DNA of 64,000 nucleotides from contig NZ_LT670819.1 of NCBI RefSeq assembly GCF_900129855.1, forward strand, positions 3,906,001-3,970,000, given 5' to 3'. Of the stretch, positions 16,741 through 25,932 are shown piece after piece (position 1 is the first letter of the stretch; every line of letters starts with the position of its first letter). The notes under the pieces are model-generated. The model saw nothing but the letters and a program-made list of their open reading frames with translations. It did no database searches and was not told where the DNA came from. The position numbers and the translations under genes are program-made. Source of the DNA: Streptomyces sp. 3214.6 (GTDB lineage Bacteria; Actinomycetota; Actinomycetes; Streptomycetales; Streptomycetaceae).

Positions 16741-18402
16741 CTAGCGCAGCCGGAGTGCCTTCATCACCTTCAGGCTCCGGCTCATGAACTCCGCGTACTT
16801 CGCGTCGTCCATGCCCAGCGCCGGGGCCAGTGGCAGCAGACGCTGCTGGGCGACCGTCTGGGCCTCCGTGTACTTGAGGATGCCCTCGGAGCCGTGGCGG
16901 CGGCCGAGGCCGGACTCCTTCATGCCGCCCATGGGGGACTGCACGCTGCCGTAGGCGGCGGCATAGCCCTCGTTGACGTTCACGGTGCCGGCCCGCACGC
17001 GGGAGGCGACGTCGCGGCCGCGGCGGCCGTCCTTCGTCCACACCGACGAGTTCAGGCCGTACGGCGTGGCGTTGGCCTGCTCGATCGCCTCGTCGTCGGT
17101 CTTGAAGCGGTAGATCGAGACGACCGGGCCGAAGGTCTCCTCCGTGCACACCGACATCGGCTCGGTCACGCCGTCGAGGATGGTCGGCTCGAAGAAGTAC
17201 GGGCCGATGTCCGGGCGGGCGACACCGCCGGCGACGACCTTGGCGCCCTTGGCGACGGCCTCGTCCACGTGCCGGGTCACCGTCTCCAGCTGGCGCTCGC
17301 CGACCAGGGAGCCCATGTCGGCGCCGTAGGCGAGGGAGGTGCCGAGGCGCATGGCCCTGGTGCGGGCGGCGAAGCGCTCGACGAAGGCGTCCGCGATCGA
17401 CTCGTGGACGTACAACCGCTCGATGGAGATGCAGAGTTGACCGGCGGAGGAGAAGCAGGCGCGGACGGCGCCGGCCGCGGCCTTCTCGATGTCGGCGTCG
17501 TCGAGGACCAGCATGGCGTTCTTGCCGCCGAGTTCGAGGGAGACGCCGACGAGACGGGCGGCGGCGCCCTGGGCGACCTCGCGGCCGGTACGGGTGGAGC
17601 CGGTGAAGGACACGTAGTCGGCGTGCCGGACGACCTCCGGGCCGACGACCGGGCCCTCGCCGAGGACGACCTGGAAGACGTCGGCGGGCAGGCCGGCCTC
17701 GACGAGCAGGTCACGGGCCCACAGGGCGGTCAGGCAGGTCTCGGTGTCGGGCTTCATGACGACCGCGTTGCCCGCGACGAACGCGGGGAGCGCATCGCCC
17801 ACCGACAGCTCCAGCGGGTAGTTCCAGGGGGCGATCTGGCCCACGACGCCGCGCGGGTGGCGCAGTTCGGTGACCTTCGTCAGGGTCGGCATGGCGCCCG
17901 CGTGCCGCTTGGGGCGCAGGTAGTAGGGGGCCTTGCGGCCGTAGTGCCGTGCGGCGACGGCGACGGCCTGCACCTCCTCGTGGGCGTGCAGGCGCGCCTT
18001 GCCGGTCTCCAGCTGGATCAGGTCGAGCACCTCGGCCTGACGGGCCAGTATCAGATCGTGGAAGCGGAGCAGGACGGCGGCGCGCTCCCGCACGGGCGTG
18101 CGCGCCCAGACGGCCTGCGCCCTGCGGGCCGTCTCGTAGGCCCGCTCCACGTCCGCCGCGGTGGACTCTGGCAGGTCGGCCAGCTTCTCGCCGGTGAACG
18201 GCGTGTGGTTGGCCGTACGGCCGGAGCCGGTCACGCCCTTGGTGAGCTGGGCGACCAGCTCCGGGGTGACCACGTCGGCGGCGGTGCGGACACCGGTGGG
18301 GGTGGGGGCGATCGGGTTGGTGCCGGTCTTGGCCGACGTCTTGTCCGGCGTCGTTTCCGGTGTTGCTTCCGGCGTCGTTTCCGGGGCCTGCGAGTCCGTC
18401 AT
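16741..18402 (-). CDS. Succinate-semialdehyde dehydrogenase family (NAD(P)-dependent)
   Basis: The 553-residue protein is an aldehyde dehydrogenase of the succinic semialdehyde type. Catalytic elements are PWNYPLELSVGDALPAFVAG (cofactor and Asn), VSFTGSTRTGREVAQ (glycine motif), LELGGKNAMLVLDDAD (general base Glu) and SSAGQLCISIERLYVH (nucleophilic Cys). The family oxidises succinate semialdehyde to succinate, for example from GABA breakdown. The first 40 residues are Thr/Pro-rich and repetitive (PETTPEATPETTPD). They are probably disordered, so the true start could be later. It is followed on the same strand by the GMC oxidase gene. Confidence 0.88.
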   Translation of the reverse strand: MTDSQAPETTPEATPETTPDKTSAKTGTNPIAPTPTGVRTAADVVTPELVAQLTKGVTGSGRTANHTPFTGEKLADLPESTAADVERAYETARRAQAVWARTPVRERAAVLLRFHDLILARQAEVLDLIQLETGKARLHAHEEVQAVAVAARHYGRKAPYYLRPKRHAGAMPTLTKVTELRHPRGVVGQIAPWNYPLELSVGDALPAFVAGNAVVMKPDTETCLTALWARDLLVEAGLPADVFQVVLGEGPVVGPEVVRHADYVSFTGSTRTGREVAQGAAARLVGVSLELGGKNAMLVLDDADIEKAAAGAVRACFSSAGQLCISIERLYVHESIADAFVERFAARTRAMRLGTSLAYGADMGSLVGERQLETVTRHVDEAVAKGAKVVAGGVARPDIGPYFFEPTILDGVTEPMSVCTEETFGPVVSIYRFKTDDEAIEQANATPYGLNSSVWTKDGRRGRDVASRVRAGTVNVNEGYAAAYGSVQSPMGGMKESGLGRRHGSEGILKYTEAQTVAQQRLLPLAPALGMDDAKYAEFMSRSLKVMKALRLR

Positions 18403-18506
18403 GAGGCGCAGGGTATGACGTGGGGAAGACTTTGGGTACCCGCCGGTAATACGGTTTCACCGACCGCACACACGACGCCAGCGTTCACTGGCAACAAACC
18501 CGCTGA

Positions 18507-20186
18507 TCAGGGCGTCGGGTCAGGTCGTTCACCGAGCTCCAGGCGGTCGCGGGCCTGCTTGAACACGGTGGTGCCCTGCTTCTCGTCCGGGGTGCCCTTG
18601 GGCATGTCGACACGCAGTTCGTACAGGCGGGCGTCGGCGGTGCGGACGAAGAGCTCCATGACGCGGGTCGGCGTGTCGTCCAGCCCGTAGGTGGTGTCGG
18701 CGAGGGCGGCGTCGTAGCCGTGGAAGGTGGTCCGGGTGGTCTGGGTGCGCGCGTCGGGGGCTTGGCCCTGCCAGGTCTCGTGCGCCTGGGCCGCCAGCGC
18801 CATCGGCGCGGCGGGCGCCCGATCCCACTGCCTGAGCCGTATGTCGACGGTGCCCGCCGAGTAGACCACCTGGCGGGGCTGCCGGCCGGCGGCGCCCTGC
18901 CGGGCGGACTCCCGGTACGGGCTCGGGAGGGAGAGCACGGCGTCCATTGCGTCCTCCCGGTGGGCGACCCAACGCGCCCGCGCGGGGGCAGGCTCCGACG
19001 GAGCTGCCGGCGCCGAACTGGCGTAGGTCACCGTCCGCTCCCCGCCCGCCCCGCTCCCGCCCTCCCCCGGGAGCAGGGAGGTTCCCAGCCAGGCCCCGCC
19101 GACGAGGACCCCGGTGAGCAGCGCGAGGGCGAGGGGACGGTGGTGGAGGGGACGCCGGGGCCGGGGGGCCGGAGTGGGGCGCGACCCCGCGGTCTGCAGC
19201 GTCCCGACGTCGTCCCCGAGCTCGCGCAGGCTCCCCGCGTCCTGAGCCTCGGCGTCCTTGCCCGCTCCCTCCACCGCGGGGAAGGACACGGATCCGCCTT
19301 CGGCCGCCCGCTCCAGCGCGCCGGCGGTCTCCTCGGCGGTGGGGCGGTCGTTCGGGTCGCGGGTCAGGAGGGCGGTGAGGAGAGGTGCGAGGGGGCCGGC
19401 CTGTTTCGGCTCGGGTGGGTCCGTGGCGAGGATCGCGGCGAGGGTGGACTCCGGGGTCGGGCGGCGGAACGGCGAGTGGCCCTCGACGGCCGTGTAGAGG
19501 AGGACGCCCAGCGACCACAGGTCGCAGGCCGGTCCCGCGCCACGTCCGGACATCCGCTCGGGTGCCACGAACTCCAGCGAGCCCACGAACTCTCCGCCGG
19601 CGGTGAGGGACTCCTCGCCCTGGACGTGCGCGATGCCGAAGTCGGTGAGGACGACCCGGCCGTGCGGGTGCCCCCGCTCCGGCGAAGTCGAGAGCGGGGC
19701 AGGCCCGAGCAGGACGTTGGCGGGCTTCACGTCCCGGTGGACGATGCCAACGGCGTGCGCGGCACGCAGGGCGCCCAGCACGGCGAGGCCGACACGGGCT
19801 GCCTCTGCGGGCTCCAGCGGGCCGCGCCTCAGCACCTCGTGCAGGGACTCGCCCCGGATCAACTCCATGACGATCCAGGGCAGTCCCCCATCGGGGCCGA
19901 CCCCGTCCTCCTCGACCACCACGTCGTGAATGGTGACGGCGCAGGGATGGTCGACGCGGGCGGCGGCCCGGGCCTCGCGGTAGAGGCGGTGGGCGGCCCG
20001 ACGATGGGACTCGTCCTCGGGGTCGCCGGTCAACCGGGGCTGTTTGACGGCGACTTCACGCTCCACGAGCTCGTCGCGGGCCCGCCAGACGGTGCCCATG
20101 CCACCGGAGCCGATGCGTTCGAGCAGCCGATAACGCCCGCCCACTATCCGTCCCTTGGCGCCGCCGGGATCACCGTCGTTGCTCAT
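18507..20186 (-). CDS. Receptor-like Ser/Thr protein kinase (kinase 1 of 5)
   Basis: The 559-residue protein has an intact Hanks-type kinase domain (about residues 15-275). The motifs are IGSGGMGTV, the lysine in VAVKQ, HRDVKPANVLL, LTDFGIAH and the APE motif VAPERMSG. A Pro/Arg-rich juxtamembrane region and one membrane helix (LALALLTGVLVGGAWLG, about 385-405) follow. The extracytoplasmic domain of about 150 residues is related in layout to those of the other kinases in this window (LPSPYRES, VVYSAGTVDIRLRQW, YDAALADTTYG). The ATG at 20186 was chosen as the family start just before GGRYRLLERIG; a longer frame would run into the MBL gene. The MBL/AraC pair separates it from the other four kinases. 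Confidence 0.92.
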   Translation of the reverse strand: MSNDGDPGGAKGRIVGGRYRLLERIGSGGMGTVWRARDELVEREVAVKQPRLTGDPEDESHRRAAHRLYREARAAARVDHPCAVTIHDVVVEEDGVGPDGGLPWIVMELIRGESLHEVLRRGPLEPAEAARVGLAVLGALRAAHAVGIVHRDVKPANVLLGPAPLSTSPERGHPHGRVVLTDFGIAHVQGEESLTAGGEFVGSLEFVAPERMSGRGAGPACDLWSLGVLLYTAVEGHSPFRRPTPESTLAAILATDPPEPKQAGPLAPLLTALLTRDPNDRPTAEETAGALERAAEGGSVSFPAVEGAGKDAEAQDAGSLRELGDDVGTLQTAGSRPTPAPRPRRPLHHRPLALALLTGVLVGGAWLGTSLLPGEGGSGAGGERTVTYASSAPAAPSEPAPARARWVAHREDAMDAVLSLPSPYRESARQGAAGRQPRQVVYSAGTVDIRLRQWDRAPAAPMALAAQAHETWQGQAPDARTQTTRTTFHGYDAALADTTYGLDDTPTRVMELFVRTADARLYELRVDMPKGTPDEKQGTTVFKQARDRLELGERPDPTP

Positions 20187-20211
20187 GCCTCCATGACTAC
20201 CACGATCACCC

Positions 20212-21126
20212 TCACCCCCACCGCCCCACAGCGAACCCTCCCGTCCCCGACCGCCGCACCACCACCACACCCGACCCGGCGAAGTGCGCCGGTATCACCA
20301 ACTCGCCCTCGTCCGCCGCTCGTTCGAGGACCCGGGCGCGACTGGCCGCCGCCCGGCCGGGGTCGAGGCAGAAGCAGCTGCTGCACTCCGGCCGCAGCAC
20401 CTGCACCGGGTTGTGCAGCAGGTCTCCGACGAACACGGCCCGTTCGCCGCGCGAGGCGACCCGCAGGACGGCCGAGCCCGGGGTGTGGCCGGGGGCCGAC
20501 TCCAGGGTGAGGTGCTCGTCGACGCGATGCTCCCCGTCCCACAGCACGGACTGCCCGGCCCGGTGCACGGGCGCGACACTGTCCTCGTAGACCAGCCGGT
20601 CGTCCTCCCCCACGCCACCGCCGTGGCCGCCGGTCGGACCGAAGTACATGTCGTCGGCGGCCGGGAGGAGGTAACGGGCCCGGGGGAAGGTCGGCGTCCA
20701 CTCCCCCGCCACGTCCTGGGTGTTCCAGCCGACGTGGTCGGCGTGGATGTGGGTGTTGACCACCACGTCGACGTCCTCCGGGCGCACCCCGGCCCGCGCG
20801 AGCCGCCCCGGCAGGTCGCCCTGCCGCCGGTGGAAGTGCGGAAAGCCGGGCCGTTCCCGCCCGTTGCCCACCCCGGTGTCGACGAGGACCGTCCGGCCCG
20901 CGCTGCGCACGACCCAGGTCTGCAGCGCCGACACCACCCGGTCGCTGCCGGGGTCCCAGTGGTCGGGCGCGAGCACTCCCCGGTGCTCCCGCCACACCTC
21001 GGGACCGCAGTCGGGGACCAGGTCGGGAGCGGGCACGAAGAGGGACTGCCACTCGACGATACGGAGGATCTCGACGTCCCCGACCGTGAAGCTCTGTACG
21101 TGTTCTTCCGTCGCTTCGGTAGTCAT
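20212..21126 (-). CDS. MBL-fold metallo-hydrolase
   Basis: The 304-residue protein carries the metallo-beta-lactamase metal motif THIHADHVGW (HxHxDH) around residue 125. VFVGDLLHNPVQV supplies the bridging Asp and PAHFAGSG the last His. TVLVDTGVGNGR marks the first strand pair. It most resembles soluble MBL hydrolases and lactonases of unknown substrate; there is no signal peptide. It is transcribed divergently from the AraC-type gene at 21237, with a 27-bp palindrome between them, so regulation by that protein is likely. Its stop is 26 bp from the start of kinase 1. Confidence 0.88.
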   Translation of the reverse strand: MTTEATEEHVQSFTVGDVEILRIVEWQSLFVPAPDLVPDCGPEVWREHRGVLAPDHWDPGSDRVVSALQTWVVRSAGRTVLVDTGVGNGRERPGFPHFHRRQGDLPGRLARAGVRPEDVDVVVNTHIHADHVGWNTQDVAGEWTPTFPRARYLLPAADDMYFGPTGGHGGGVGEDDRLVYEDSVAPVHRAGQSVLWDGEHRVDEHLTLESAPGHTPGSAVLRVASRGERAVFVGDLLHNPVQVLRPECSSCFCLDPGRAAASRARVLERAADEGELVIPAHFAGSGVVVVRRSGTGGFAVGRWG

Positions 21127-21151
21127 GGTGGGAAGCCTAGGAAGCCACCGC

Positions 21152-21178
21152 TGAGCGTTTCGATGCCCGAAACGCTCA
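21152..21178. promoter_or_regulatory. 27-bp palindromic operator between MBL and AraC genes
   Basis: TGAGCGTTTCG (21152-21162) and CGAAACGCTCA (21168-21178) form perfect 11-bp arms around the spacer ATGCC. It lies in the 110-bp divergent promoter region and is a strong candidate binding site for the AraC-type regulator or another dimeric repressor. Confidence 0.75.
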
Positions 21179-21236
21179 ACCGGATACGCGTACGCCTCGG
21201 TTCACGTCGCCGGTTCGGCCGCCGTATCGTTCCCCC

Positions 21237-22145
21237 ATGGACGTGGTCAGCGACGCGATCTCCTCCGTGCGCACCGGACGGCCGCACTCCAACCGCCTGA
21301 GCGTGGGCGGAAGGTGGTGCACCCGGATCGCCTCCTACGAGGGCGCCGGCTTCCATGTCGTCCTCGCGGGGAGCTGTTGGCTGCTGCCGGAGGGCGGGGC
21401 GGGGATCCCCCTCGGCGTCGGGGACGTCGTCCTGCTGCCGCACGGCGCCGGACATGTGCTGGCCGACGGGCCGGTGGACGCGGCGACGGCGGCCCGTGCG
21501 GTGCCGTTCGAGGAGGAGAGACGCGCGCGGCACCCCACGGCGGGCGGGACGGAGTTGCTCTGCGGCAAGTACCGGCTGGACCGCAGCCGCACACACCCGC
21601 TGCTGGCGGAGCTGCCCCAGGTGGTGCACCTGCCGAACCGGGCCGACCGGCCGGCCGAACTCCGGTCCGCCGTGGACCTGTTGGCCGGCGAGCTCGACGG
21701 CCGACGGCCGGGCTCCTCCCTGGCCCTGCCCAGCCTTCTCGACCTGCTGCTCGTCTACATGGTCCGGGCGTGGCTGGCGCGGGCCGCGACCGGCGCCTGG
21801 CCGGCCGTACTGGGCGACCCGGTGACGACGGCCGCGCTGCGCGCCCTGCACGCCGACCCGGCCGCACCCTGGACCAACGACAGCCTGGCGGCCCGTGCGG
21901 GGGTCTCCCGGGCGACGCTGGCACGCCGCTTCACCTCGCTCGTCGGCCGCCCGCCGATGGCGTACCTCACATGGTGGCGGCTGACCCTGGCCGCGGCCCG
22001 GCTGCGCGACACGGACGCGCCGCTGGCGGCGGTGGCCCGCGAGACGGGGTACGGCAGCCCGTACGCCCTCTCCCACGCCTTCAGCCGCGAGTTCGGAACG
22101 ACACCGGGCAGATACCGTGACCTCTCCTGGCCTGGCCGGACCTGA
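21237..22145 (+). CDS. AraC-family transcriptional regulator
   Basis: The 302-residue protein has an N-terminal cupin-like ligand domain (about residues 20-190; SWRCTRIASYEG-type region, GIPLGVGDVVLLPHGAGHVL). The C-terminal domain has the two helix-turn-helix motifs of AraC/XylS: NDSLAARAGVSRATLARRF and PLAAVARETGYGSPYALSHAF, ending REFGTTPGRYRDL. The N-terminal type is the cupin family often found in regulators of oxidoreductase or hydrolase genes. It is divergent from the MBL hydrolase, which is its most likely target. The inducer is unknown. Confidence 0.9.
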   Translation: MDVVSDAISSVRTGRPHSNRLSVGGRWCTRIASYEGAGFHVVLAGSCWLLPEGGAGIPLGVGDVVLLPHGAGHVLADGPVDAATAARAVPFEEERRARHPTAGGTELLCGKYRLDRSRTHPLLAELPQVVHLPNRADRPAELRSAVDLLAGELDGRRPGSSLALPSLLDLLLVYMVRAWLARAATGAWPAVLGDPVTTAALRALHADPAAPWTNDSLAARAGVSRATLARRFTSLVGRPPMAYLTWWRLTLAAARLRDTDAPLAAVARETGYGSPYALSHAFSREFGTTPGRYRDLSWPGRT

Positions 22146-22199
22146 AGCTTGTGGGGGGTCGGGTTGGCGGTCGTCGTGCGGGCCACCTCGCGGCCGTGC

Positions 22200-23864
22200 C
22201 TACCGTTTCACGAACGTGTCGACGGCGACGTCGAAGTACTCCCGCGCCTCCCGCACCTTCCCGACCGGAGCCGACACCCACACGTCGTACAGTCGCCCGC
22301 TCTCCTCCCAGCACAGGTCGTACGTGTGCCGGGGGCCCTCCGCCGCGCTGAAGCCGTCCCAGGTGAACTCCCAGAGGGCGGCGGGGTGTCCGCCGTGCGC
22401 GGTCTGTGTGACCCGGCCGTCGTGGTAGCCGGGGTTGGTGTCCGCGCCGTTGGCCGCCGCCCGCTCCATCACGCTCAGCGGGCCGCCCGGTTGCGGGTCG
22501 GCGACCTTGACACCCAGGCGGAAGACCTGCCCCGGGGACATGTAGAAGACCCGCTCGCCCTGCGGCACCCGTGTGAAGCCGTCCGGCACGGCGAGCGCGA
22601 ACCCGCCGGGATCGTCGGCCACGCGGTAGCCCGACGGCGCGGACGGCGCGCGGGTCCCCCCGACGGGCTGCACGGGAACCGCCGTGGAGGAAGGGGTGAA
22701 GGCTGTGGAAGAGGAGGGGCGCGGGGTGGGTGTGGGCGCAGGGCTCGTCGTACCGCCGACCGAACCGCTCGCCGTACCACTCGGGGTACCGCTCGTCGAC
22801 GCACCGGTCCCCGGTGCCGAACTCGTGGGCGTGCGCCCTCCGTCGCCGTCCTCCCCGTTCATCAGCAGCGCCGCCGCCGACACGCCCGCCCCCGCCATCG
22901 CGGCGACCAGCAGCGCGGCCACCAGCACCCCGCGCGTCGAGCGCTCCCGGGCGGGCGGGTCCGGCTGTGGCCGGGGGAGGTCGGCCTGGGTCGGCGTGTA
23001 GCCGGACGACACCGGCTGCGGTGTCCGCCCGGTCTCCAGGTAGGCGCGCAGCAGCCGCTCCGCCTCCGCCCCGCCCAGCCGCCGGTCCGGATCGCGCTCC
23101 AACAGCCCCCGTACGACGGGCAGGAGCGGCCCGGCCTGCGCGGGCGTACGGATCTCGGCGAAGACGACGGCGTGCAGGATGCCGCCCAACGAGTCACGAC
23201 GGAACGGGGATTCGCCGCTGAGCGCCGTGCACAGCAGCGCGCCCAGCGACCACAGGTCGGCCTCCGCGCCGGTCCGCGCCCCGGACATCCGCTCCGGCGC
23301 GGTGTATTCGGGCGAGCCGACGAACGAGCCGGTCTCGGTGAGCGTGGTGGCGCCCGCGACCTGCGCGATGCCGAAGTCGGTGAGGACGACGCGGTCGCTG
23401 TCGCGTTCCAGCAGGACGTTCGCGGGCTTGATGTCCCGGTGCAGGACCCCGGCCGCGTGTGCGGCGCGCAGCGCGCCCAGCAGGGCGACGCCGATGCGGG
23501 CCACCTCGTCCGGCGCGAGCGGGCCGTGCGCGGCGATCCGGTCGGCAAGCGAGCCGCCGTCGATCAACTCCATGACGATGTACGGGCGTTCGCCGTCCTC
23601 GACGACGTCGTGCACGACGATGATGTGCGGGTGGCTCAGCTGGGCGACCGCGCGGGCCTCGCGCAGTGTCCGGTCGCGGCGGCCCCGCGCCTCCTCGTCG
23701 GACAGCGTGTCGTCCTGGGTCAGCTCCTTGACGGCGACACGCCGTCCCAGCAGCTGGTCGGTGGCCCGCCACACGACCCCCATGCCGCCGCGCCCGAGCC
23801 TCGCCTCCAGCCGGTAACGGCCCGCGATGACCCGCACGTCGTTCCCGCCCCCCTCGGTCCCCAT
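22200..23864 (-). CDS. Receptor-like Ser/Thr protein kinase (kinase 2 of 5)
   Basis: The 554-residue protein has a complete kinase domain in residues 10-275: LGRGGMGVV, the lysine in VAVKE, HRDIKPANVLL, TDFGIAQ, and TAPERMSG. A short Pro-rich linker leads to one membrane helix (RGVLVAALLVAAMAGAGVSA, near 320-340). A Thr/Ser/Pro-rich spacer and an extracytoplasmic domain of about 150 residues follow, the latter starting DDPGGFALAVPDGFTRV and ending YFDVAVDTFVKR. The opening GFxLxVPxGF motif is shared with three other kinases here. The ATG at 23864 is the likely start. The open frame runs on far upstream but would overlap kinase 3. It lies 62 bp behind kinase 3 and is probably co-transcribed. 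Confidence 0.92.
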   Translation of the reverse strand: MGTEGGGNDVRVIAGRYRLEARLGRGGMGVVWRATDQLLGRRVAVKELTQDDTLSDEEARGRRDRTLREARAVAQLSHPHIIVVHDVVEDGERPYIVMELIDGGSLADRIAAHGPLAPDEVARIGVALLGALRAAHAAGVLHRDIKPANVLLERDSDRVVLTDFGIAQVAGATTLTETGSFVGSPEYTAPERMSGARTGAEADLWSLGALLCTALSGESPFRRDSLGGILHAVVFAEIRTPAQAGPLLPVVRGLLERDPDRRLGGAEAERLLRAYLETGRTPQPVSSGYTPTQADLPRPQPDPPARERSTRGVLVAALLVAAMAGAGVSAAALLMNGEDGDGGRTPTSSAPGTGASTSGTPSGTASGSVGGTTSPAPTPTPRPSSSTAFTPSSTAVPVQPVGGTRAPSAPSGYRVADDPGGFALAVPDGFTRVPQGERVFYMSPGQVFRLGVKVADPQPGGPLSVMERAAANGADTNPGYHDGRVTQTAHGGHPAALWEFTWDGFSAAEGPRHTYDLCWEESGRLYDVWVSAPVGKVREAREYFDVAVDTFVKR

Positions 23865-23926
23865 GCGCCCATCATGCCCCACCGGACGCCATGCCTCCGG
23901 GGCGCCGTCCGGCCAACTGCGGCGAG

Positions 23927-25753
23927 CTATGAGGCGGGTTCGCGCCAGCTCTGCAGCACGGACCTGAACTGCTTGGCCGTCGTGTCCCAGTCCGCCGCGG
24001 GCGAGGACATGTAGATCGCGTACTCGGTGCCGTTGCGGGCGACGTACGTCTCCTCGATCGCGCGGCGCGGCCCGGGGAACTCCGTGTCCTTGGCCTGCGC
24101 GGTCCAGGTGTACTCCCACTCGGAGCCGTCGCGGTCGCGGTAGACGTTCTTCTCCAGGGTGACCCGGTTGTAGTCGACAAGCCGCTTGAGCTGCTGTTCC
24201 AGGTCGATCTGGTGCGCGTACGGGTCGCTGAAGTCGGGGGACTTGTCGAGGGCGATGCGCACGAAGTGCTTGCCGCCGTCGGGCGTGTAGTCGATCTGCT
24301 GGAGGTCGCCGTCGTCCTGGTACACCGTCCGCTTCCAGCCGTCGGGCAGCGAGAGCCCGAAGCCGAGCGGGTCCTCGACCGGCTTCCAGGAGTCGGGCAC
24401 GGCGCCCGGGGCGCCGATGCCCGTCGGGCTCGGCGATGCGGACGACGACGCCTGCCCCGCCGAACCGCTGGCCTCCGGCTGTCCCGTGTCCCACTCCTGC
24501 AGCGCCACCGCCGTACCCCCGCCGACCAGCGCGGCGACGACGATCACGAGCGCGAGCGTGCGCAGCCGGCGCCGGGGCGGCTGGGTGGCCGACGTGGACG
24601 AGTCCGGGCCGATGTGCGTCGGGCCCACGGCCGTCGGGCTGTAGCCGGGAACCGGCGTCGAAGCCTCCGGCGGCACGGGAACGTACGCCGTACCAGCGGT
24701 ACCGGAGATACCACCCGCACCAGAGGTGCCACCTGCGCCGGGGATACCACCTGTGCCAGGGATACCGCCCGTGCCGGAAGTACCGCCCGTGCCAGGGATA
24801 CCGCCCGTGCCGGAAGTACCGCCCGTGCCGGACGTCGGGCTGGACATGGAGTGCGAGGTGGGGTGACCCCCCGTGGCCCGGTCGGGGCCGCCGAACTGCG
24901 TCGGCACGTACGCCTGTGCCCCGTTCGGGCGCCGTCCCTCGGCCGCCTCGGCGAGAAGGTGCTCGGCTTCGGTGGTGTCGGGGCGGGTGGCCGGGTCCTT
25001 GCGCAGCAGGGCGGTGATGACGGGGCCGAGCGGGCCGGCGTACTGCGGGTCGGCGGCCTCCTCCTCGACGACGGCCTGCAGCGTGGTCAGCGGCGAGGTG
25101 CGCCGGAACGGCGACCGCCCCTCCACCGCCGTGTACAGCGTCGCACCCAGCGCCCACAGATCGGAGGACGGACCGGGATCGTGGCCGCGCACCCGCTCGG
25201 GGGCGAGGTAGTCGACCGAGCCGACGACCTCGCCGGTGCGCGTGATGGTCGTGTCGCCCTCGATCTGCGCGATGCCGAAGTCGGTGAGCAGGACACGGCC
25301 GTCGTGCCCGAGGAGAACGTTGCCGGGCTTGACGTCACGGTGCAGGACGCCCGCGGAGTGCGCGGCACGCAGGGCACGCAGCACCCACAGGCCGATCCGG
25401 GCCGCCTCGGCGGGCTCGACGCGCCCGTCCTCCTTGACGGCGTCGGCCAGCGAGCGGCCCTCGACCAGCTCCATCACGATCCACGGCCGGCCGTCGTGTT
25501 CGAGCACGTCGTGCACGGTGACCACGGCGGAGTGGTTGATCCGCGCCGCCGCGCGCGCCTCCGCCCTGGTCCGCGCCAGCAGGACGCCTCGGTCGCCCTC
25601 CGAGACGTAGAGCGCGGCCGTCAGCTCCTTGATGGCGACGGCCCGGTGCAGCAGCTCGTCGTGGGCACGCCACACCCGGCCCATGCCGCCGCTGCCGATG
25701 GAATCGGCGAGCCGGTAGCGGCCCGCGAGGAGCAGGCCCTGCATCTGATTCAC
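23927..25753 (-). CDS. Receptor-like Ser/Thr protein kinase with collagen-like linker (kinase 3 of 5)
   Basis: The 608-residue protein starts GTG-Asn-Gln-Met-Gln-Gly (GGGG about 5 nt upstream of the GTG at 25753; an ATG at 25744 is the alternative). The kinase domain has IGSGGMGRV, VAIKE, HRDVKPGNVLL, TDFGIAQ and LAPERVRG, so all catalytic residues are present. Between it and the membrane helix (LRTLALVIVVAALVGGGTAV) lies a roughly 50-residue run of six-residue units such as SGTGGT, PGTGGI and PGAGGT, encoded by an 18-bp DNA repeat. The exported domain begins EDPLGFGLSLPDGWKR and ends FRSVLQSWREPAS. The relatives I remember are the S. coelicolor kinases near glpD, implicated in phosphorylating cell-wall synthesis proteins; the exact orthologue is not assigned. 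Confidence 0.92.
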   Translation of the reverse strand: MNQMQGLLLAGRYRLADSIGSGGMGRVWRAHDELLHRAVAIKELTAALYVSEGDRGVLLARTRAEARAAARINHSAVVTVHDVLEHDGRPWIVMELVEGRSLADAVKEDGRVEPAEAARIGLWVLRALRAAHSAGVLHRDVKPGNVLLGHDGRVLLTDFGIAQIEGDTTITRTGEVVGSVDYLAPERVRGHDPGPSSDLWALGATLYTAVEGRSPFRRTSPLTTLQAVVEEEAADPQYAGPLGPVITALLRKDPATRPDTTEAEHLLAEAAEGRRPNGAQAYVPTQFGGPDRATGGHPTSHSMSSPTSGTGGTSGTGGIPGTGGTSGTGGIPGTGGIPGAGGTSGAGGISGTAGTAYVPVPPEASTPVPGYSPTAVGPTHIGPDSSTSATQPPRRRLRTLALVIVVAALVGGGTAVALQEWDTGQPEASGSAGQASSSASPSPTGIGAPGAVPDSWKPVEDPLGFGLSLPDGWKRTVYQDDGDLQQIDYTPDGGKHFVRIALDKSPDFSDPYAHQIDLEQQLKRLVDYNRVTLEKNVYRDRDGSEWEYTWTAQAKDTEFPGPRRAIEETYVARNGTEYAIYMSSPAADWDTTAKQFRSVLQSWREPAS

Positions 25754-25892
25754 GTTGCCCCGCAATGCTCTTGACAGGCTCAGCGTAAAGACCGGGCCGC
25801 ATTCGTGGAACCAGCGGGGTCCCAAGGAGACACCACTGTGACGGTTGTCGCTTCCACGGCCATGCGGGAACCGGGGCGAACCGGGCGTCCCT

Positions 25893-25932
25893 CAGCCGGT
25901 GTACTGGTAAGTCAGCCGGTGTACTGGTAAGT
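25893..25932 (-). repeat. Perfect 20-bp tandem duplication over the pseudokinase stop codon
   Basis: CAGCCGGTGTACTGGTAAGT is present at 25893-25912 and again at 25913-25932 without a spacer. On the minus strand the unit encodes the end of the kinase 4 protein (YQYTG) with its TGA, so the stop codon at 25912-25914 straddles the unit junction. Confidence 0.9.

Noticed and set aside
22200..25157. A single 985-codon frame that could fuse kinases 2 and 3
   Set aside because: The upstream part is an out-of-frame shadow of kinase 3; kinase 2 has its own start before its glycine loop.
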